Part shown: piece by piece, positions 47,140-60,660 of the stretch
Layout of the letters: every line of letters begins with the position of its first letter
Numbering within the stretch: position 1 is the stretch's first letter
Source of the DNA: Cymbidium sinense
Lineage: Eukaryota > Streptophyta > Magnoliopsida > Asparagales > Orchidaceae
DNA length: 64,000 bases
Assembly: GCA_021442155.1 (NCBI GenBank)
Contig: CM038229.1
Location: 92,289,716-92,353,715, forward strand
Reading direction: 5' to 3'
Translations under genes and position numbers: made by a program
The notes under the pieces: model-generated
Database searches by the model: none
Told to the model about the DNA's origin: nothing
Seen by the model: only the letters and a program-made list of their open reading frames with translations

Positions 47140-50100
47140 CCGATTAGCAAGGTAATCGACATGCATTACCTTCACGCCATACATGAGTGATTTTAAAATA
47201 GAGTTGAGAAAGGAGAGCTCTAGTCTTTAGAAGGTAGTATGTATTGCCCACTTTGGTGGAAGTCAAAAGATCAATCAAGAACAGGCATCCACCAATCCAA
47301 ATATTGAGCCAACTTTTAAAGGCAAATCTCAATAGCTTTGTAAACTGACATTAGCTCAGCAAAAAAAAAATAGAGCAAGTATTAAAGGGGTAAGCAAAAG
47401 CACAAAGCACTTTACCATTAAGGTTTCTGAAAATACCACCACAGCCAGAAGCATTTTGAGAAATAGAGCCATCAGTGTTAATTTTAATAGTATTAGGATG
47501 AGGTTTTATCCAATAAAAATCTTGTCATCTTTACAGTTGGGTTGATCTGATAAGTTAAAACCCAGTTTATCTACCACAAATTTGTAACCTTTGAATTAAT
47601 TGTAGTTAATTAAATTGGCATTAAACAAGGCACATATTTTATTTTTAATTCTAACAATTATCCTCATATGGTTCATAAGAATCACATTGTTTTGCATCAT
47701 TTCTATCCATCCATATAACCAAATAAGAGTGGTACCAATTATTACTTTAATGTGGCCTTTAATAGTGTTTTCAAAATAAACATCAAGAAGTTGGTATAGA
47801 GTTAAGGAGCCATTGAATTTGACAATATTAAAGAGTTCAAAGAAAATCTAAAGTTTGGAAGCAATGGCTCATTAATAAATACATGATTCACATTCTCAAT
47901 GTGAAAGTAGTAGCATTTTGAAGGTAAGTAAAACTTTACCCCACATCAAGGAGTCAACGGGATGAAGTTTTCATGAGAAAAGAATAAGAAATAAGAATAG
48001 TGTTATTCCAAAGTTTAAAAAACACATTGGAGAAATCATGAGCTTCTTTAATATGAATCTAGACATTTTTAAGGTTAAAATCACCATTTTTGGAAAGCTT
48101 TAAAATAATCTCATCATGATTGCTAGGAATGATAGGAATAATAGTAAGCTTATCTAAAAGAAGAAAGGAATATAGTCATTAAGCTTACTATTGTTCCACT
48201 TATTACTCTACTAGAAAGTGTTCACTTTAATTATAGCAGTGGAGTGGGTAGAAAGTAAATCATCAATGGACCCACCTCCGTCCTAGTTATCTTAAAGAAA
48301 GAGTTACCGTGAGTTAATCCCCATGAGATTAATGATTGCCTCCCATTTGATGGAACAAAGTCTTTTCCATAGGAGAGTCTCCCACTTTATAAGGGCAAAT
48401 GAGAGGGTGCTTACCGATTTGGTCATGAATTTAGCCCAAAGACTATTGTTGCTCCTAAAATTCACAAAGTTTATAGAAAAAAGTGATAGCTTTGATTGTC
48501 TTACACCAAGCCACCTTCAAAGAAGAGTGCCACAACTTTATACCAAGAGGTCCAATGCATTATTAGTAAAAATTGTTAGAACCCCAAGAATTTGTTAAGG
48601 AGGCTCAAGTTAATGGTAGAATTGTCACAATGGTTTGAATGAGATATAAAAGCATGGAGTTAAGGGTACTCTTAATCAAAGTGATCCTACCACCAAATGA
48701 GAGTAAATAAATTCCCATACATAAATTTTATGAGAGATTTTTTGATTAACTCATCAAAGAGATGTGATCTTTTCTTGACCTTTAAAAAAGTGGAGCACCA
48801 AGATATTTAATAGAAGTTGTTGCTAAAAAATTAGTAATTCTCAAGATTTGGTTGATCCTATTACTAGAGATTTTAGAGGAAGAATGAAATAAATTTTACC
48901 ATCATTAAGAAAGAGACCACTATATTACCAAATTTATTTAAAAGATTCTTAATAGTTTTAATGTGATGAATAGAGGCATTGCAAAGATTATGAAGTCATC
49001 GAAAGCTAAGATGAGAGACAAAGATCACCTTGAGTTCTAAAAAACATGCTAGGATTATTGAAAAGATCATTAAGATTCCTAAAAGATATTCAACAATAAT
49101 AATAAAAGAGAGGGAGATAAGGGATCTCCTTATCTCAATCATAGAAGGAAAAACCTAGGGACTCACCATTCATGATAACGGAGAACCAAACATTGGTAAT
49201 ACAATTTTAATGACATGGATAAAATAGTCAAAAAAGAAACAAATGTAGAATTTGGAAGAGAAAATTCCAAGAGAGGTTGTCAACAGCTTTAGAGATGTCC
49301 AATTTGAAAAGGATGCTACCACCTCTGGTAGAAGCATCAAGGTCATGAATCAGCTCTTGGGCTAGAAGAATGTTGTTAGATGTAGGTCTACCTTTAAAGA
49401 AACCAATTTTTTGGGGGGAAAGAATTTTAGGCAGCAGCGAACTAATTCTATTGGCAATTAATTTAACAATGAGTTTATGAAAGAAGGTGCAAAGGTTGAT
49501 AGTCAAAATCGCCCAAGATTCGTGATTATTAATTTTGGGAATGAGAATAATGGAAATGCTAGAAAATATCTAGTAAAGGATTGCCATCAAAGAAATCAAC
49601 AACAAAGATCGACAAGGTCGACTTAATAATAGACCAATAATGAAAAAATTGAGTCATGTAGCCTTCTGACAGAATGTAATCAATATTCATGCATTAAGAA
49701 TACTAATTAGCTTCATAGATGCATATTAAGAAAGTTGTTGTCATCATTAGTAATTGTTGAGGGAATCGTGAGATTTGGAGAGCTTCTAAAGAAGGGTTGT
49801 TGTTTAATAAGTTTTAAAATGATGTATGAAATATTTAATATCATTATTGTTTGTGATCTAATTGTCGCATTATTTTTAATTTTTTAATAGAGTTTAAGGA
49901 TTTCTTTTTTTGAAAAGAGCATGGAAGTACCCTATTTCTATCACCATCGAATATATTTGCTAGTAGCCTTGCGCTAGTAGGTTTCCTCCATAGATAGTTA
50001 ACCAAGTTATCTTTAGCTTCATTCAACTCCTTAAGTTTAGTAGAATTAGTCAAAATGACATCTTCAAGAGAACAAACTAATTGTTCCATACTTTTGATAT

Positions 50101-50940
50101 TGGCAAAGATGTTTAAAATGATGCTTGTTCCACCAATTTAGGTTTTGTTTAAGTCTTTTAAGCTCGAGAAAATCATGCCCTTAACCAAATTATCCAAATG
50201 AAGAGGAGCCATCCTTAATGGATACAACATTTATGAAATCAATGTGTTGGATCCACATATTTTGGATTCGAAAGAGGTTGGGAGGATAATCTATTAGAGG
50301 ATTTTGGACGAAATCAAAAGCGAGCATGATCACAAATTTTGCTCAAATGTTCAAAAAGTAAGGCCATTGATTTATCCAAAGAGAATTAAAAAGAGTCCTA
50401 TCAAGCCGCTGCCAAAGTCTAGAGTTATGCCATGTATAATCCAAACCTGAATAGCCAATATCAATCAGATTGTAATCAATAATCATATTAGAAAAGTCTT
50501 TCATGGAATGAGTGTTAGAGCATAACCTCCCTTCTTTGAGGAAGAGAGAATAGTGTTAAAATCACCCACAACCAACCAGTTTGTTAAGAGGAGGCAAAGG
50601 TTCTTAAGTTGTCCCAAAAAATGTTCCTACCATTTTATTACAAGAAGCATAAATAAAGAGCATAGAACAAAAAAATTCACCCAATGAGATGTGGACATTA
50701 ACCAATATTGAAGATCATCAAGGATAGATATGTTGACTAAATTATTCCAAAAATACCAAATTTTATTGCTAATATTATAAAAAAAGTTTTGAAAGCCAAG
50801 CATTCTAGAACATGATTGATCTTAGAAGAGTGAATGAATGGTTCAATAATAACAAGTAAGGCTATGTTATGAATAAGAAAAGACTGCGGACAATGAGAGT
50901 CCCATAAACATTCCAAATTAGTAAGTTGATCATAATAAAA
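47140..50940 (-). pseudogene. LINE B ORF2, copy 2 (broken)
   Basis: The endonuclease start region is at about 50,935, with the GDFN region near 50,560. The RT has a well-preserved stretch at 49,228-49,506 with CTFFHKLIVKLIANRIS and LFKLDISKAVDNLSWNFL (first catalytic aspartate). The FADD codons are damaged by a small deletion near 49,000. RNase H with FKITHVWREGNACR is at 47,144-47,332. The zf-RVT region near 47,860-47,950 has lost bases. As written it cannot encode an intact protein. Confidence 0.87.
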
Positions 50941-51229
50941 TAAGAAAATAATGGAAAAGAGATAACTAAAGAAATAATAAGCGAAGAAAAGAAAATTATA
51001 AATAGTTAATTGGAAGTTAGAGAAGATCTAGTAGTTCTAGGAGCTATTAGTGAATATTTAGCTTTAAGTGATTTTTTTTAAAATAGTTTGAAAAGGTCTA
51101 TTTTGTCCAAAGAATCACCATGAGAGAGCGATTTGTGATTTAATAGGACCTATCAATCAAAGAATTTCTAATGGTGATTTCCTTCAATGTCAAAATTAAG
51201 CCAAAGTGGGTTAGCATATATCATTCTAA

Positions 51230-52480
51230 AGAGTAGGAGAAGGAGAGGTTGTGAACCAATTAATAGAAGATTACATGCTCAATTTGAATTAGTTTTAGAT
51301 TTTTCCATCATCAAAGGATAGTTTTCATATTTTGTTCCTTCATCAAAGGATCAACTCAAAATTTGTTTTAGATTTTGATCCAACCTAAAATTTCCATTCA
51401 ACTCACCACTAAGGTTCATATGAGTCTCCTCGGGTTCACTAGCCAAAAAGGGTAGGTTTGACTGAGTCAAGGTATTATCTTGAGTAGCCAAATTATTACA
51501 ATTAGAAGAAATGATAATTTATCATTAGCCTCCTCATGAACCTCATAAGCATTATTTTAACATGCTCATATTGCTCTCCAATAGACAAGCGGGATAGAAA
51601 AGGAGTAGGGGTAGGGTAGGATTTCCATTTTGAGTGACTTTAGGCACATAAGAAAATTTACTAATTCTTTCATTTGATAGAGTAAGATTAGTATCTACTT
51701 TTTTTAAGTTGAGGATGCAACACAAAACATTCAATGATCATGGCCATGAATCTACAATTTGTGCAAAAAATAGGAAAATTCTCAAATTCAACTTTTTGAT
51801 TATAACCAAACTTCTCAGAGCCAATCCAAACTTCTTTAGGATGCTTTTTAGTGATATCAATTTCAACCAAAATATGAGCAACAGAAGGTCGTGATCTCAC
51901 AGCGGTGGCCTGATTAGTTTGAAGAAGTCGACCAAAGAGAGCCCCAACTGCAAAGAGAACTTGATGTGCAACATAATGTATTCTCATATTAGGAAGAGCT
52001 GGCCATATAAGAACAATTGGGGATTCCTCCTTTATATCAAAAAGAGGAGACCATTTCAGCATTTAATAATTAAAACAAAGTAAGAGAAAAGAAAAACTCT
52101 TGAATAATCTAAGTCATTAGAGAGTTGAATTAAACTATTTGGATCAATCAATGAAGTGAAAACACCAAAGTTAAAGGTATGAAAAATGATCGGATGTTAT
52201 CGAGTTGTTGTAAGAAAATTACCAACTAATGAGAATTCAAAAACTTCGCCAACTTTTCCACATCTTGATCTGAGAACATAATAGCATGCATCCCACTAAA
52301 GGAGATTGAGATCAAATTCACAAAAGCATTAGGGGAAAGGTTCTTATTAGATAATGCGTCCTTAAAGGACTCATGTAGTTGTATTATTTGGATCCATAAT
52401 TCCATGTAAATTCGATGCCCTAGCTAACGCCTCCAAGATGGATAAGCTCGGCTGCACAGTAAGCAGCTTTTTCTCCATTG
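51230..52480 (-). pseudogene. LINE B ORF1, copy 2 (broken)
   Basis: The best-preserved piece is 51,688-52,062. It has MLKWSPLFDIKEESP, IVLIWPALPNMRIHYVAHQV, AVGALFGRLLQTNQATA and ILVEIDITKKHPKEVWIGS, then FENFPIFCTNC. This is a clear DUF4283 C-terminal region leading into the CCHC knuckle, whose second half is hit by a small deletion (near 51,735). Confidence 0.87.
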
Positions 52481-52650
52481 AAAGAGCAAAGGGAAAATCA
52501 CATTAGAGGACAATCAGAGATAAACAATAAAAAAAATTGATAATGAATGATCAAATCACCAAGCCATAAGGAAAATGAAAATAATGGAATGGGAAAACAT
52601 AATGAGAGCCATGGCAGAGGGTTTGTGAGTATGGATTGGTTTAAAAAAGT

Positions 52651-52753
52651 GTTTAGGGTTAATTTAGGGTTTAGGTTTAGGGTTTAGGTTTAGGGTTTGG
52701 GGTTTAGGGTTTAGGTTTAGTGTTTAGGTTTAGGTTTTAGTTTGAGTTTAGGG
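52651..52753 (+). repeat. Telomere-like tract 3, copy 2
   Basis: TTTAGGG/TTTAGG repeats. Several units that are TTTAGGG in copy 1 are TTTAGG here, consistent with consensus error in G runs. Confidence 0.88.
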
Positions 52754-53238
52754 TTTTGTTTTTTTAATAGAGATCAAATTGATTCAACATTTCTTTTGAT
52801 TTCATCAACCAAGTAATAAACCAAGTTTTCTAAGACATGAAACAATATAGATAAAAAATGAGCGTGCAAAGAGAAAAATCAAAACCCTAGACAACTAGAA
52901 CTATCTTTATTATAAAGACATAGTTCCATAAACAATAGATTGAATCGCCATTATTCTTTTTTTCATTTCCCATCGAATCCACCCCAGCCTCTCGAGTAGC
53001 TAGATCCACCATCATATCCCCGATCTCTCCCTCTGCCGCCACCACAGTTGTAACCTCTGTCGCTCTTCCCCCCTCCATAACCACCACTGCTCTGACCAAC
53101 ACCTCCATATCCACCAAGACTTCCAAATCCCCCACCACCACAGGGATAACCACCGCCTCTGCTATTAGCTCCATTGCTAGATCTACACTAAGTCTGGTTG
53201 ACGGTGATGTTCCTGCCATTACGGTTCTGCCAATTCTA
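52754..53238 (-). pseudogene. GRP1, copy 2
   Basis: More complete than copy 1. Minus strand: NGRNITVNQT, a stop, SSNGANSRGGGYP, GGYGGVGQSSGGYGGG, RGRDRGYDGGSSYSRGWG, then FDGK and a stop near 52,968. The 3' untranslated region ends CTCTATT then A7, next to telomere-like repeats. The overlapping long open frame at 52,887-53,219 is in the wrong frame. Confidence 0.87.
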
Positions 53239-54017
53239 AGGGTTTAGGGTTTAGGGTTTTAGGGTTTATACTTTTTGAGTTTAAGGTTTAGGGTTAAGGT
53301 TTAAGGTTTAGGGTTAAGGTTTAGGTTTAGGTTTATGCTTTTTTTTTTAGGTTTAAGTTTAGGTTTAAGTTTTTAGTTTAGTTTTATTTTATTTTATTTT
53401 AGGTAAGATTTATTTTTATTAAGTTTAGGTTTATGTTATTTTATTTTGTTTGTTTGGTTTTATGTTATTTTAGGTTTTAGGTTTATATTAGTAGGTTTTA
53501 TTTATTTATTATAGTTTAGGTTGGTAAGTTTAGTTGATTTTAGGTTTAGGTTTATTTATTTTAGTTTAGGTTATTAGTTTAGGTTTATTTTAGTTTGTTT
53601 ATTTTTTTTAGATTTAGGTTTTAAATTTAGGTGTTATTTATTTATTTTAGGTTTTATTTAGGTTTATCTAGGTAGGTTTTATAAATTTATTTTATCTTAG
53701 GTTTATTTTATTTTATTTTAGATTTAGTTTTATTTTAATTATGTTTTATTTTATTTTATTTTATTTTAGTGCAGGCTTAGGTTTTGTTTAGGTTTAGGTT
53801 TTAGTTTAGGTTTTTATTTTAATTTATTTTATTTTTTTGTTTAGGTTTAGGTTTAGGGTTTAGGATTTATGGTTTATGGTTTAGGTTTAGGTTTAGGGTT
53901 TAGAGTTTAGTTTAAGGTTTTAATTTTTTATTTAGGGTTTAGGTTTTAGGTTTAGTATTTAGGTTTTAGTTTAGGTTTAGGGTTTAAGGTTTAAGGTTTA
54001 AGGTTTAAGGTTTAAGA
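53239..54017 (+). repeat. Telomere-like tract 4, copy 2
   Basis: Same layout as 15,575-16,478, shorter by about 125 bp. Confidence 0.88.
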
Positions 54018-54450
54018 TTTTATTTTTTTTTATTTCAACAACCAAGTAGCACACCAAGATTTCTAGAACACAAGTGATGACATAGATAAAAAATGTGCAT
54101 GCATAGAGCAAATCAAAACCTAGATAACTAGAACATCAAATAAATAGTTCCATAAGTAGTGATCGGATCGATCATTCTTCGCAATTCCCATCAATCTCTC
54201 TGAGTAGCGAGATCCACCATCATATCTGCAATCTCTCCCTCCGCCACCACCATGGTTGTAACCTCCGTCGCTTCTGCCGCCTCCATAACTACCACTGCTT
54301 CGACCACCACCTCCATATCCACCAACACCTCCATAGCCCCCACCAGCACTATGATAACTTCCGCCTCCACCTTCGCCTCCACCGTAAGATCTAAGCTGAG
54401 CCTGGTTGACGGTGTTGTTCCTGCCATCAAGGTTTTGCCCATTCTTGGAG
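54018..54450 (-). pseudogene. GRP2, copy 2
   Basis: Minus strand: NTVNQAQLRSYGGGEGGGG, SYHSAGGGYGGVGGYGGGG, RSSGSYGGGRSDGGYNHGGG, GRDCRYDGGSRYS. This is the clearest of the six GRP relics. The RRM end and tail match the plant GRP7-like family, and no RRM core is present. The A-rich 3' end abuts TTTAAGG repeats. Confidence 0.87.
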
Positions 54451-55509
54451 TTTAGGTTTATTTTTTTTATTTATTTAGTTACTTTAAGTTTAAGTTTAAA
54501 GTTTAGGGTTTAGGGTTTAGTGTTAATGGTTTATTTATGGTTTAGATTTATGGTTTAGGTTTAAGGTCTTAGGGCTTAGGGTTTTAGGTTTAGGTTTGGT
54601 TGGTTTAGCATTGGGTTTAGGGTTTAGGGTTTTGGGGTATTTAGGGTTAATTTAAGGTTTAGGTTTAAGGTTTATGGTTTTAGATTTAGGGTTTGTTAGG
54701 TTTGTGGTCAGGTTGTAGTTTGGGTTTAGGTTTAGTGGTTTTGATTTTAGATTTAGGGTATGAGGTTTAGGGTTTGTGGGATTTAGGAGTTTAGGGTTTA
54801 GAGTTTAGGGTAGGATATGGGGTTTAGGGTTTGGGGTTTATTTAGGATTTAGAGTTTATATTTTTTTAAAAAAAATAAGCAAACCCGACAGTTTAGTTTA
54901 TTTAGTTTATTTTATTTTTATTTTATTTAGTTTTATTTTTATTTAGTTTAGTTTATTTAATTTGGTTTATTTAATTTAGTTTAGACTTTTATTTTACCAT
55001 TTTTAGGTTTAGGTTTAGTTTAGGTTTAGGTTTTAGTTTAGTTTTATTTTTATTTTTAGGTTTTTTTTATTTTGGTTTAGGTTGGTTTTATTTATATTTT
55101 AGGTCTAATTTATTTTATTTTATTTTGTTTTATTTTTAGTTTAGTTTAGGTTTTTATTTATTTTATTTTATTTTAGTTTTTATTTTTTATTTTATTTTAT
55201 TTTTTTAGGTTCAAGTTTAGGTTTTAGTTTAGTTTTTTATTTATTTTATTTTTTTATTTTAATTAGGTTTAAGTTTTTTTATTTTATTTTTAGGTTTTAT
55301 TTAATTTAGGTTTAGGTTTTATGGTTTAGGGTTTAGGAGGGTTTAGGGTTTAATTTAGGGTTGTAGTTTTTATGATTTAGGGTTTAGGGTTTAGGTTTAG
55401 GGTTTAGGTTGTGGTGTGGTTTAGGGTTTAGTTTAAATTTTTAAGGAGGGTTTTGGGTATATAGGTTTTGGAGGTTTAGGTTTAGGTTTTAGTGATTTAT
55501 GATTTATAG
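54451..55509 (+). repeat. Telomere-like tract 5, copy 2
   Basis: Counterpart of 16,904-18,110, with G-run shortening and altered words around 54,590-54,850. Confidence 0.87.
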
Positions 55510-55971
55510 TTTTTTTTTAAAAGAGAACAAATTTAGATTCAACATTTCTTCTTTTGATTCAAGGTAGAACACCAAGTTATCTAAGACATGACATAGATAA
55601 AAAAATAAGCACATAGCTAATTAAAACCCTAGATAATTGGAACTGTCTCTACTGTGAAGACACAGTTCCATAAGCAGTAGATCGGATTGGCCATTCTTCA
55701 GTTTCTCCAATTGTAAAGACAGCCCATACCGAATTGTCTCCACCCATGCCTCTTGAGTAGCGTGATCCACAATCATATCCACTCTCTCACTCACACCATC
55801 AGTTGTAACCTCCATTACTCTCCCACCTCCATAACCACCACCTCCATATCAACCAACACCTCCGTGATCGCCTACCACCATGCGATAACCGCCACCTCGC
55901 TTTGCCTCCATGTCATATATAGATTGAGCATTGAAAAGTGATGTTCATGTGTCAAGGTTCTACCCATTCTT
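55510..55971 (-). pseudogene. GRP3, copy 2
   Basis: Counterpart of 18,111-18,612 with more small deletions. The glycine-rich tail is recognisable only in pieces. The poly(A) side (ATAGT then T9 on +) and the 5' break (CCCATTCTTAGGG) are intact. Confidence 0.82.
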
Positions 55972-56094
55972 AGGGTTTAGATTTAGGTTTAGGTTAATAG
56001 GTTTTTGGTTTTGGTTTATTTTTATTTATTTAGTTCCTTTAGGTTTAGGTTTAAGGTTTGGGTTTAGATTTAGGTTTAGGGTTAGGCTTTAGAG
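55972..56094 (+). repeat. Telomere-like tract 6, copy 2
   Basis: TTTAGG/TTTAGGG units between GRP3 and LINE C. The junction reads GGCTTTAGAG followed by T10. Confidence 0.87.
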
Positions 56095-59000
56095 TTTTTT
56101 TTTTGAGAAAATTAGGGGAATTTTATTTTCGTAAAATAAGGAGTACAAAGTCCTTAAAAGGAATAAATCTCTAAACTAATACTCAAAGAGCTATAATAAA
56201 ACCTAAAGAGATGAATCCCCAAACAATTACAATATTAAATAAACAGAAGCAAAAGAAAAAATCAGCAACAATAAAAGATCCATATAAGTAACATCAAAAT
56301 CCACTTGCAAGATTGCCAACCTATAAAAGAAATCTGCAACATACTAAGGAAAGGATGAGTACAATTAAGTAAGCATAAAGAGAAAGAGCGAAGAGAAAGA
56401 GCAAAGTAAAGAAAAGACTCAGGCTTTGTTGCAATCATCTCAAGGAGCAACACTATACATAAGCATTCAAACTTGAGAAGAAGGGGTACAATTATAAATA
56501 GTGCTACCAACCAAAAGAAGAAAGAGAGAGAAACATCAAGGCCATCATAGCAGATATCTCATGTAGACCATCTAGAGATCATCATCCAACAAGGCTGCAA
56601 AGTCTTCCAACCAGTAAACAAAACATCCAAGCAGAAAGCCATCAAAATAACCAAGCCTAGTAAAGCAGAGTAAAAGCCATCCATCAGGGACAACAACAAT
56701 ACAATAGGAAAACCACCAAAGCCACCGCCAAAAGGGAAGAAAAATACCAAAAAGTGCAAGCATCATTAGGATAACAACACATAATAAAAGATAGGCCCAA
56801 ATCCAAAGAACCGTCCTAAGATTATTCCAAAAGTAACAACAAACTAATACCCAAATATTAGTTTGATACAAAATTGGCAAAGACAACCCAATAGGAGGCC
56901 ACCAAAAATAATAAAGAAATAATTATGGTAATCACCCAGCCAAGTAAACAATCAAGGAAAGGTAAGTCTAGGAGGACCACCATCCCACCGAAGAAAACCA
57001 AGGAAGGAAGAAGAGCAAAATAAGGTCCCTTCGGACCCTGTGAGAACAAACAATAGTCATCACCAAAGATAAAATAGGAAGGCAACAACCACAAAACATC
57101 AACCTTCAAGCCACAAGTTAGAGGGAACATCCAACAATCAGTAGTCAAGCCAAAAAAGGAAAGGAAAGCATCAACCAAAAAAAATCTCAACACTAAGACT
57201 GAAATGAAAAGACCAATAGCACACTTAAAACAAAAAGCATCCAAGACAACTAGGAAGAGGGTAGAAATAAATTGTAAGATCCACCAAACAAGGCAGCACT
57301 CATAGAAAATGAGGTTAGCCAAGACCCTAAAGAAGAACAACAAGGAGCAATCCCAATATGGGAAAGCACAAAAGCAGCTTAGGTAAGTTTTGATTATCTA
57401 ATATAGTGAGCTCATTTAATTTAGCACCCAAATTGGCTAGGAAATCTGCATAAGTATTACCTTCATGAAGAATATGAGAAATTCTGTAGCAAACTAGAGA
57501 TAAGATGATTTTAGTGTGATTAAGGAGATGAAATAAGTCTGCATTCCCCATTTTATTAAAATTGAGCATATCAAGTAAAAGAAGTGCTTCAACTTCAATC
57601 CAAATATTAAATAGGCCTTTGTTCAAAAAATATCAAAAGCTTTATTAATAGACAAAACAGGCTTTGAAGGGATAAGAAAAAGCACAAATGGCAGTACCTT
57701 TCGAATCCCTAATAATACCACCACAACCATATTTATTCGGTGAAAATGAACCATAAGTATTGATTTTAATAAAGTTATCATTAGGTTTGATTCAATGGAT
57801 AATCTTAATAGGCTTATTGAAAGAAATATTAGGCATAATGAGATCGAATTTTTTAGCCACAAATTTGTAACCTCTAAAATGGATGTTACTAATTAAATTA
57901 ACAATAAACAAAGCATGAATTTTTATTTAGTTCTAGCCAGGATCCTTTTATGATTCATAGGAATACCATGATATTTAGCATCACTTCTATCCATCCAAAT
58001 GAACCAAATATAGGTAATAGCAATTAATATTTTGATATGACCTTTCACAGTTTTTGGAAGCAAGCTTCAAAAGTTGATATAAAGAAAGGGAACCATGAAA
58101 ATAATTAGTGTTAAATAAATCATCATACCATATCCATAATTTAGAAGCAATGACACCATTGATAAAGACATGATTAACATTTTCAATATGAAAGCAACAA
58201 TAACACTTAGAAGGTAAATATAACCCTTTATTCCAGAGCAAGAAATCTACAGGAATAAAGTTATTCAAAATCCTCCAAGAAAAAACTGAATAAGAAATGG
58301 GAATGATATTGTTTCAAAGTTTAATGAAAACATTAGAGGAGTTATGGTTATCTCTAATAAAATTCCAAACCTCTTTAAGAATGAAATCACCATTGTAAGA
58401 GAGCTTAAAAAGAATTTGATCAGGTTTGTTAGAAAAAATAGGGATGTTTCTAAAATTATCAAAAAGATATATAAAAATATAATTATCAAGTTTGTTTTCA
58501 TTCCAATTATTATTAAGCCAAAAAGAGTTAACTTTGATAGCAATAGTAAATTGTAGATAAAAGGAGTCAATAGAGCCATTGCCAATCTAATTGTCTTGCC
58601 AAAAGATGGATGAACCCGAATGCATACCCCAAGATATTACGGATTCAGTAACAAATTTAATGGAGAAAAGCCTTTTCCAAACCAGAGAGTCACCAACTTT
58701 ATAAGCACAGATAAGGGGGTGTTTACCTTGGCATTATTTTTTCATCATAAAATTAGCACAAAGGCTATCATTCTTTCTAAAATTCCACCAGAGCTTATGA
58801 GAGAAGGTAGTAATCGCTTCAAGAATAGGTTTGCAAGCAAGACCACCTTCACCCAAAGGACCACAACATTTATACTATAATGTCCAATGCATTCTTTTAA
58901 TTAAATTATTTGATCCCAAAAAGATTTTATTAAGTAAGCGATCAATTTTGATAAGAGTAGAATTAATAGGAATAATAGTTTGAATCAAATATAGTGGCAT

Positions 59001-60660
59001 TGAATTGAGAGTGCTTTTAAGAACGGTGAGCACACCAAAGAGTGTAAATGAAATTCCCAAATAGAAATTTTATTTAAATGTTTTTAAAATAACTCATCAA
59101 AAAGATGTGATCATTTTGGACCTTTAAAAGGCGGAGCACCCAAGTACTTAAGAGGTAAATGTTGATGTTTAAAATTAGTGATATGTAGGATGTGATTGAT
59201 TTTATTATTGGAGATACTGGAAGTAGTAATAAAATAGCTTTTATTATCATTGATAGTAAGACCACTTTCTCTACCAAATATATTTAAAAAATACTTAAGA
59301 TTCTTTATATGATGAATGGAAGCATTGCAAAAAATAATAAAATCATCCACAAAGATTAAATGAGAAACAAGAAGACTACCAATAGTTCTGTAATAAATAC
59401 TAGGATTATTTAAGAATAAATCATTCATGCTCCTAGATAAGTATTCAACATCAATGATAAATAAAGTAGGAGATAAAAGGATCCCCTTGCCTTAATCTAT
59501 GGGAGGAAGGAAAGAAACTCAAAGTTTCCTCATTAAGAAAAATGAAAAACCATGGATTAATAATAAAATTTTTAATAGAAAAAATAAATTTATTAGAAAA
59601 TCCAAATAAATTCAAAACATGAAAAAGGAAATCCCAAGAGATATTATCAAAATCTTTGTTAATATCTAATTTGAAAAGAATGTTTCCACCTCTAGTCTTA
59701 AAATTTAAATAATGAATTAATTCTTGGGAAAGTAAAATATTATAAGAAATAGATCTACCTCTAAAAAACTAGTTTGGTTGACAGAAATAATCTTATGAAG
59801 AAAATAACTAAGCCTATTGGTAATAATTTGGAAATTAGCTTATTGAAGAAGGTGCAAAGACTAATAGGTCTAAACTCACTCCAATAGTCTGGATTATCTT
59901 TCTTAGGTATTAGAATAATAGAAGTGCTAAAAAAATATCTAGGAAAAGGATTGCCAATAAAGAAATCAACCATAACATCAATCAAATCATTTTTAATAAT
60001 AAACCAACATTTTTGAAAAAATTTAGTGAAACCCTCCGGACCAGCAAGAGAATATATGTTTATGCTATTAAGAAATTTAAATTTTTCATCTTCATTAGGC
60101 AAAATAATAAGCAAAGCATTTTCATCATTGGTAATAATATAACACAATTTAGAAATAACTTCATAAGAGAAACTCTTATTAAGCATATTTCTAAAATAAT
60201 TAATAAAATCCTTAATATCATTATTCTCCATAATCCATTCTCCATTATCATTTTTAATTTTTGAATATTATTTAGAGCTCTCTTTTATTAACTAAAGTAT
60301 ATAAATACTTTGTATTCTTGTCACCATTTGTAATATGTTTAATAGCAACTTCTTGATGCCAATAAGTTTTCCATATTTTCAAAATTAATAAGTTTATCCT
60401 TCACCTCATTCAAGTCCATAATCTTGGAAGGTTCCATCATAATAGAAACTTCAAGATCACAAACCAAATTTTCCATATACTTGATATTAGAAAAAAGATT
60501 TTTAAAATAATACTTATTCCGCCAAACTAGATTTTGTTTAAGTCATTTTAGTTTAAACTAGAGCTTATTCATACCCATAATCAAATTATTAGGATGTATA
60601 GGAGCTTTCCAATTTTTAGCCACAACATTAAAAATTTAATTACAGTGTTTATTTTTTAGA
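56095..60660 (-). mobile_element. LINE C, copy 2
   Basis: Counterpart of 18,739-23,202. It keeps slightly more sequence than copy 1 in the 3' region and in the reverse transcriptase. It stops at the same point (TTTATTTTTTAGA), where element X begins with TGTGGGACAC. Confidence 0.87.
57340..60480 (-). pseudogene. LINE C ORF2, C-terminal part, copy 2 (broken)
   Basis: RNase H end: SLVCYRISHILHEGNTYADF and LANLGAKLNELTILDNQNLP (57,327-57,626). zf-RVT: FIPVDFLLWNKGLYLPSKCY, CFHIENVNHVFINGVIASKL (57,987-58,268). RT: SHLIFVDDFIIFCNAS (FVDD again, 59,111-59,428) and PRYFFSTSIILIPKKDNPDY, WSEFRPISLCTFFNKLISK (59,761-60,231). The lead-in is LAGPEGFTKFFQKCWFIIKN. The same FVDD in both copies means it is a real property of this element. 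Confidence 0.88.

Larger units (their letters stand above)
44817..52650 (-). mobile_element. LINE B, copy 2
   Basis: Counterpart of 6,886-14,995, about 275 bp shorter through many small deletions, often at CAG or CTG. The 3' poly(T) junction on + (GGTTAG then T8) and the 5' leader are both present. Domain order is the same as in copy 1. The 3' untranslated region spans about 44,820-47,100. Confidence 0.9.
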
